Part shown: one piece after another, positions 59,880 through 64,000 of the stretch
How positions within the stretch are numbered: position 1 is the first letter of the stretch
Layout: each line of letters begins with the position of its first letter
Assembly (NCBI GenBank): GCA_963817025.1
Contig: CAWFML010000003.1
Span: 41,111-105,110, forward strand
Source of the DNA: JACMLC01 sp963817025
GTDB lineage: Bacteria > Acidobacteriota > Blastocatellia > Pyrinomonadales > Pyrinomonadaceae
DNA: 64,000 nucleotides
Reading direction: 5' to 3'
The notes under the pieces: generated by a model
What the model saw: the letters and a program-made list of their open reading frames with translations, nothing else
Database searches by the model: none
Told to the model about the DNA's origin: nothing
Position numbers and translations under genes: made by a program

Positions 59880-61294
59880 CAGCTTGCCTTCTCCAGAGAC
59901 AAACGCTCTTCGGGCGACAGCTTGCATATCACTGCGCGAAATTTGCCGTTAGCTCCACGTGGCAATTCAGACACCCGTTCCAGAACTACCTGGATGTTCC
60001 CCATGCGCTCCTGCAACCGTTCGACTATCGAGTGTCCGGCCTGGAGTGAGAAATCTATTGCCGGAACGTACTTAACACGTACCAGGTCGAGCGATTCCTG
60101 AATGATTTGCGCTTCGTGAATTGGAAGGTTTGATTTGAAGATAGGGTCCAAGCGGCCTATTCTGCGGCCATCAACCGTGTAAAGAACGTCGTCCAGCCTT
60201 CCGTCTATCGAAGCTATCTGAGGCAACCCGCGCCCGCACGCGCAAGTTTTTTTATGACCGGGCAGGGTAATATGATCGCCGACGCGATAACGGATCAGCG
60301 GCATCTCGAAATTCATAAGGCCAGTTGCAATCAGTTCTCCCGAACCACCATCAGGCACGGGTACAGTTCTATCCAAGACTTCCAAAATTCCAGCTTCAGG
60401 CCAAAGATGTAAAGTGTGTGACGAACACTCGCTTGCCGCCGCAGTTGTCTCAGCCATGCCGTAAGTTTCGCGCACGGGGCATTGAAAAGCCTCTTCAATG
60501 GCACGACGCTGGTAATCAAAGACCGGCTCCGCATTAGTCACGACCACAGTCATCTTGATGTTCTGATGTCCCGCTTGCAGAACTGCCCGGGCTAATTCAT
60601 AAAGCGCCGAGGTATATCCCAAAAGATAGCTGATGCGATAGCGCCGCAAGGCATCCAGGTAAGCTCGCAAGAGGTCTGGAGCCAGATGGTACGATGACAT
60701 GTAAAGCTGGTTAAGCGGAGCATTCCAAACCCAAAACGGCGGGCGGCGGCGTTGTACGGGCGTAATTAACTGTCCCCCCAGAATGGCCCAGTGGTCTTGG
60801 CGCGAGACGCCATACCAACGGCGGCAGCGGGCCTCGAACAAGGCATACCATGAGCGAACCGTTTCCCGACTAAACCACAGATCGAGCGACTTGCCCGTCG
60901 TCCCGCTTGTATGGTCATGGAACATGTGTCGCGGGTTTGAGCCATCTGCGATAAAAGCCTTCGGGTTCTCACGCAGTTGTTCCTTCTCCAGAAGGGGCCA
61001 ATTTTCAAGATATTGCCATGATGCTCGATCACCTTTGAGACGCCGCCGGTACCATAAGTCACGGTAGAAAGGCACGGCCTTTGCAGCATGGTTAAGCAAA
61101 AAGCCGAGGCGCTCTTGCTGCCACTTATTCCACTGCTCGGGACTCCAAGTTTCACGTTCCAAAGCTTGTGCTACCAAACTCTCGGTCTCTGATCCATAGC
61201 GCCATGCCCTCAGTTGCCTTCCTCGCAGGCTGGCAGCGACAGACTGCGCCGCTCCGGGGAGGCGCGAATAGAGTTTGAAAAGCGATGTTCTCAT
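59879..61294 (-). CDS. PaaK/CapK-like adenylate-forming protein
   Basis: 471 residues from ATG 61294. The phenylacetate-CoA-ligase/CapK family motifs are visible: MFHDHTSGTTGKSLDLWFSRE (AMP-binding), YGMAETTAAASECSS, and RYRVGDHITLPG. The C-terminal subdomain follows. In polysaccharide loci such proteins are thought to activate an acyl or amino-acid substituent for attachment to the glycan. It is part of an operon with the GT2 and AsnB genes. Confidence 0.88.
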   Translation of the reverse strand: MRTSLFKLYSRLPGAAQSVAASLRGRQLRAWRYGSETESLVAQALERETWSPEQWNKWQQERLGFLLNHAAKAVPFYRDLWYRRRLKGDRASWQYLENWPLLEKEQLRENPKAFIADGSNPRHMFHDHTSGTTGKSLDLWFSRETVRSWYALFEARCRRWYGVSRQDHWAILGGQLITPVQRRRPPFWVWNAPLNQLYMSSYHLAPDLLRAYLDALRRYRISYLLGYTSALYELARAVLQAGHQNIKMTVVVTNAEPVFDYQRRAIEEAFQCPVRETYGMAETTAAASECSSHTLHLWPEAGILEVLDRTVPVPDGGSGELIATGLMNFEMPLIRYRVGDHITLPGHKKTCACGRGLPQIASIDGRLDDVLYTVDGRRIGRLDPIFKSNLPIHEAQIIQESLDLVRVKYVPAIDFSLQAGHSIVERLQERMGNIQVVLERVSELPRGANGKFRAVICKLSPEERLSLEKAS

Positions 61295-61353
61295 CAAGTA
61301 ATTATCACGCGAACGAATGCCATGCTGTATTGCACAAAGAGCACGAACGCAAA

Positions 61354-63252
61354 TTAGCCCATAGGGGCAAGTTTATCGTAAGAGAATGCGATAGCAGTTT
61401 CAGAAGTCGAACCTTCAAAACACGCCTGATACCAGACTGCGATCATAAACATCTGCCTAATCAAAGCGCCTACTGTATTGTCACCACCGAGGAACTTTGC
61501 TACAGCCTGTGTAATTAACTTGCGGTTGAATGGTCCATCGCTGATCGGATTCACTTCCGGTAGTTTCTCAACCAGTGCACGTAATTCCGGCACTTCGCGT
61601 AGATAGGCGTTCCAAGGAACGGCGAACCCCCACTTCCGGTGTCGTAAGATAGCCGGGGGGAGGCGATAGCCGATTGCGTCCCGCAGCAACTGCTTGGGTT
61701 GCCTTCCGGCCAGTAACGACGATGTTGGGAGAGCCGCTAAACCTTCCACTAAACGGTAGTCAAGGAAAGGCACGCGGCACTCGACGGAAGCCCCCATCGT
61801 CATCCGGTCATTGCGATCAAGTATTGAGCCAAGAAACGTATGCTGGTCACAGTACATTGCCTGCCGTAAGGGTTCGTTGGGATACAGCGCCTGGGCTTCG
61901 GCAAAAACGCGGCGACGATAAGGCAGCAATGACTTCGGCTCCATGCCGACGGCGGCAAGATCACAGGGGAGCACATCACAGGAATTGAAAAGCACAAAGA
62001 GGTCGTTCGCGCCAAGATTAAGAAACCGCGCCAGCTTGCTTAAGCGACCGTTGAGGCTCAAAGCGGAAATCGCTTTTGGCAATAGAGGTCTCGCGGCATT
62101 CAGCATCGCTGGATACCTCAAGGGCCAATATCGCGCGTACCCGCACAGCGTTTCATCTCCGCCTTCGCCCGAGAGCAAGACTGTCACGAGCGGTTTGGCA
62201 TACTCCGCAATGGCCCAAAGATAAAGATCATTTCCGTGAACCAGCGGTTCGTCGTTGAGTTGCGAAGCCCCGCGAAGTCTTTCAAGCAGTTCGTCAGGTG
62301 AAACCACAAGCTCATGGTGGTTAAGGCTAAACCGCTCTGCCACCTGACGTGCGAGCGGGCCTTCATCATAACGCGGCTCTTTGAACCTGACGGTGAAGCT
62401 TGCCAGGCCAGACCCGGTGTGCTGTGCGAGCGAGGCGGCGACGCTGCTTGAATCGAGTCCGCCGCTGAGCAGGACGCCTACGGGGACATCGCTGATGCGC
62501 CTCCGGTTCACCGCATCGTCAAAGGTTTCCTTGAACCACCCGGTCGGGTCTGCTGGCGGAGGGTTGTTGCGCGCTCGCTCGCTCAGATTCCACCAGCGCT
62601 TTTTCTCGATACGATCATTGTTCCAAACCAGATAGTGTCCCGGCAGCAGTCTATCAACCCCGATGTAAGGCGTTCGCTCGCCAGCGACGTAGCGGAAACA
62701 AAGCAGTTCTTCCCAACTCTCATGATCGAATGCACGGGACACGCCTGCCGCAAAGAGCGCCTTCTCTTCCGAAGCAAAGTAAAATGCGCCATTCGCATGC
62801 GCGTAATAAAGCGGCTTCACGCCCATCCGGTCTCTGGCTAGGAAAAGCGTGCGATCCGGTTCGTGCCAGATTGCAATTGAAAACATTCCATTGAGTCTGT
62901 CGAGCATTGAAGGCCCATACTCTGCATAAAGGTTCAGCACCACTTCGGTGTCTGAGTTCGAACGAAATTTGTAACCGCGCGCTTCAAGTTCAGGTCGTAG
63001 CTCCCTGTAGTTGTAGATTTCGCCGTTGTAAGCGATCCAGAAACGGCCATCCGACGTGCTCATTGGCATATGCCCGCGCTCTGAGAGATCCAGAATTGCA
63101 AGCCGACGAGAACCCATGACAACGCCGGGTCGGACGTAATCTCCGGCGTCGTCCGGCCCGCGATGCACCATGGAATCGCGCATAGCCAACAAAGGCTTGC
63201 GACTCGTGGCTGCAATTGGTTCACGCGAGACGATCCCGCAAATACCACACAT
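61354..63252 (-). CDS. asnB: Glutamine-hydrolysing asparagine synthetase-like amidotransferase
   Basis: I start at ATG 63252 so that the N-terminus is MCGICG: Cys2 becomes the glutaminase nucleophile after Met removal; the upstream MSL codons would block this. 632 residues: Ntn glutaminase (RGPDDAGDYV, SNSDTEVVLNLY), then the synthetase PP-loop LLSGGLDSSSVAASLAQHTG. Unlike the lasso cyclase it retains glutaminase chemistry. In such loci it may amidate a sugar acid or aminoacyl group of the polysaccharide. Its start overlaps the GT4 stop by one base. Confidence 0.93.
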   Translation of the reverse strand: MCGICGIVSREPIAATSRKPLLAMRDSMVHRGPDDAGDYVRPGVVMGSRRLAILDLSERGHMPMSTSDGRFWIAYNGEIYNYRELRPELEARGYKFRSNSDTEVVLNLYAEYGPSMLDRLNGMFSIAIWHEPDRTLFLARDRMGVKPLYYAHANGAFYFASEEKALFAAGVSRAFDHESWEELLCFRYVAGERTPYIGVDRLLPGHYLVWNNDRIEKKRWWNLSERARNNPPPADPTGWFKETFDDAVNRRRISDVPVGVLLSGGLDSSSVAASLAQHTGSGLASFTVRFKEPRYDEGPLARQVAERFSLNHHELVVSPDELLERLRGASQLNDEPLVHGNDLYLWAIAEYAKPLVTVLLSGEGGDETLCGYARYWPLRYPAMLNAARPLLPKAISALSLNGRLSKLARFLNLGANDLFVLFNSCDVLPCDLAAVGMEPKSLLPYRRRVFAEAQALYPNEPLRQAMYCDQHTFLGSILDRNDRMTMGASVECRVPFLDYRLVEGLAALPTSSLLAGRQPKQLLRDAIGYRLPPAILRHRKWGFAVPWNAYLREVPELRALVEKLPEVNPISDGPFNRKLITQAVAKFLGGDNTVGALIRQMFMIAVWYQACFEGSTSETAIAFSYDKLAPMG

Positions 63253-64000
63253 CAGAGACACTCTCTCCTTGCGTTGCGCTTAGTCTTACGCATTATTTCA
63301 AGAAACATATCTTCCAATTCAGGTCGCACACGCTCCCACGCTGACTGCTCGGCCAAGTGCCTGCCATTAGCCGAAAGCTGTCCGGCTAAGCCGGGATCAT
63401 CCAGCAACTGACGAATGGCTTCGACCATGGCTGCATCATCATCATCCGGAACTAACAAGCCCGTTTTGCCGTGAGTCAGAAGGTCTGGAATGCCGCCCAC
63501 AGCCGTTGCGATAACAGGTAATCCCATTGCACATGCCTCCACCACTCCAACCGGCATATTGTCAATCCGGTTTGTGTTGATGAAGATATCTGCGGAATTA
63601 CCCTCCCGAACTTTTCCCTGCATGTCGAGGAATCCGGCAAAGCGTACAGAGTCGTTCAGCCCCAACGCTGCCGCCTGTTGTCGCACCACGCTTTCGAGAC
63701 CTTTATCTTGACCGGCCATGACCAACGTTGCCTTAGGAAAGCTAGAGCGTAACCGGGCGAACGCTCGCACGGCCATCTCAGGATTCCAGACAGACTGAAA
63801 GGCTCTCATCCATAACAGGCGCGGCTGCACCGAGAGGCGATAGCGGTATTCGTACTGCCCCAGATCAATCACATTGGGGATCACGCGAGCATGAAAGCCG
63901 TAAGCCGCAATGGCGCGGGCCAGATATTCCGATGGAGCTACGATAACGTCGGCGCGACTTAAGACGCGCATCGCCCAGCGCGGGTGCTGCGCGATAAAGC
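63252..64000 (-). CDS. Family 4 glycosyltransferase (5' end beyond the window)
   Basis: The frame is open to the window edge, so the N-terminal domain is missing here; codons before MRVLSRAD read FIAQHPRWA. The C-terminal GT4 half is complete: VIPNVIDLGQYEY, LVMAGQDKG, VRFAGFLD, ADIFINTNRIDNMPVGVVEACAMGLPVIATAVGGIPDLL (the EX7E-type donor site with VVEACAMG) and the final helix. It uses a nucleotide sugar donor and is the first gene seen of the GT4-AsnB-CapK-GT2 operon. Confidence 0.9.
   Translation of the reverse strand, partial: FIAQHPRWAMRVLSRADVIVAPSEYLARAIAAYGFHARVIPNVIDLGQYEYRYRLSVQPRLLWMRAFQSVWNPEMAVRAFARLRSSFPKATLVMAGQDKGLESVVRQQAAALGLNDSVRFAGFLDMQGKVREGNSADIFINTNRIDNMPVGVVEACAMGLPVIATAVGGIPDLLTHGKTGLLVPDDDDAAMVEAIRQLLDDPGLAGQLSANGRHLAEQSAWERVRPELEDMFLEIMRKTKRNARRECL

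Noticed and set aside
61354..63252. Second lasso cyclase
   Set aside because: It keeps the N-terminal Cys of glutamine-hydrolysing AsnB and lies in an operon with glycosyltransferases.

Overview
The window reads as chromosomal DNA of a free-living Gram-negative-type bacterium, most like an acidobacterium (Blastocatellia-like). That assignment is inference. It rests on a periplasmic tricorn-type protease, many TPR proteins, an EF-G paralogue, an SRP RNA beside dnaX, LolA and Wza-type envelope genes, and dozens of simple-word intergenic palindromes. No rRNA, CRISPR array or insertion sequence was seen.

Left part (1-26.5 kb) is housekeeping and signalling. It holds an ABC ATPase with lolA; a CheY / RsbRD_N-like / multi-PAS histidine kinase operon; a degenerate histidine kinase paired with an NtrC-type regulator; msrP-msrQ; a 13-unit TPR protein; an EF-G paralogue; a PIN toxin with antitoxin; two envelope proteins; an FAD oxidoreductase; a tricorn homologue; dnaX with SRP RNA; a YggT-like protein and tRNA-Ser(GGA). 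About a dozen long inverted repeats built from a few recurring words sit between these genes, and some run into coding sequence.

At about 26.5 kb there is a broken, non-functional tRNA-Ser(CGA)-like 3' half. To its right the recurring palindromes stop, except for one unrelated nested hairpin, and gene content changes to surface-polysaccharide functions. This looks like the edge of an acquired or fast-evolving island. It carries a PAS kinase/LuxR regulator pair, secreted beta-helix and DUF11 proteins, an O-antigen-ligase-like protein, a PilZ-like protein, a sugar transferase, a DegT aminotransferase, a UDP-sugar 4,6-dehydratase-like protein, a TPR-Wza export fusion, glycosyltransferases, a PaaK/CapK-like enzyme and a glutamine-dependent AsnB. 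A UDP-sugar dehydrogenase gene has collapsed to its two ends. A 12-bp dyad, GCACARATGTGC, occurs four times, always 300-500 bp ahead of an operon in this region.

The most notable system is a lasso-peptide (RiPP) cluster on the minus strand, 58277 down to 49456. It encodes a PqqD-like leader-binding protein (B1), a transglutaminase-like leader protease (B2), an asparagine-synthetase-like cyclase (C), a 58-residue precursor (A, 55206-55382, with a strong Shine-Dalgarno), an HprK-like kinase, an ABC exporter (D), an NTP_transf_5 nucleotidyltransferase and a PRMT-like methyltransferase with its own N-terminal PqqD-like domain. The precursor has the lasso leader pattern W-x2-P-x-L-x3-G-x5-T and a core that can close a Gly1-Asp9 ring containing two arginines, followed by an unusually long 19-residue tail. 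I infer a phosphorylated and possibly arginine-methylated lasso peptide.
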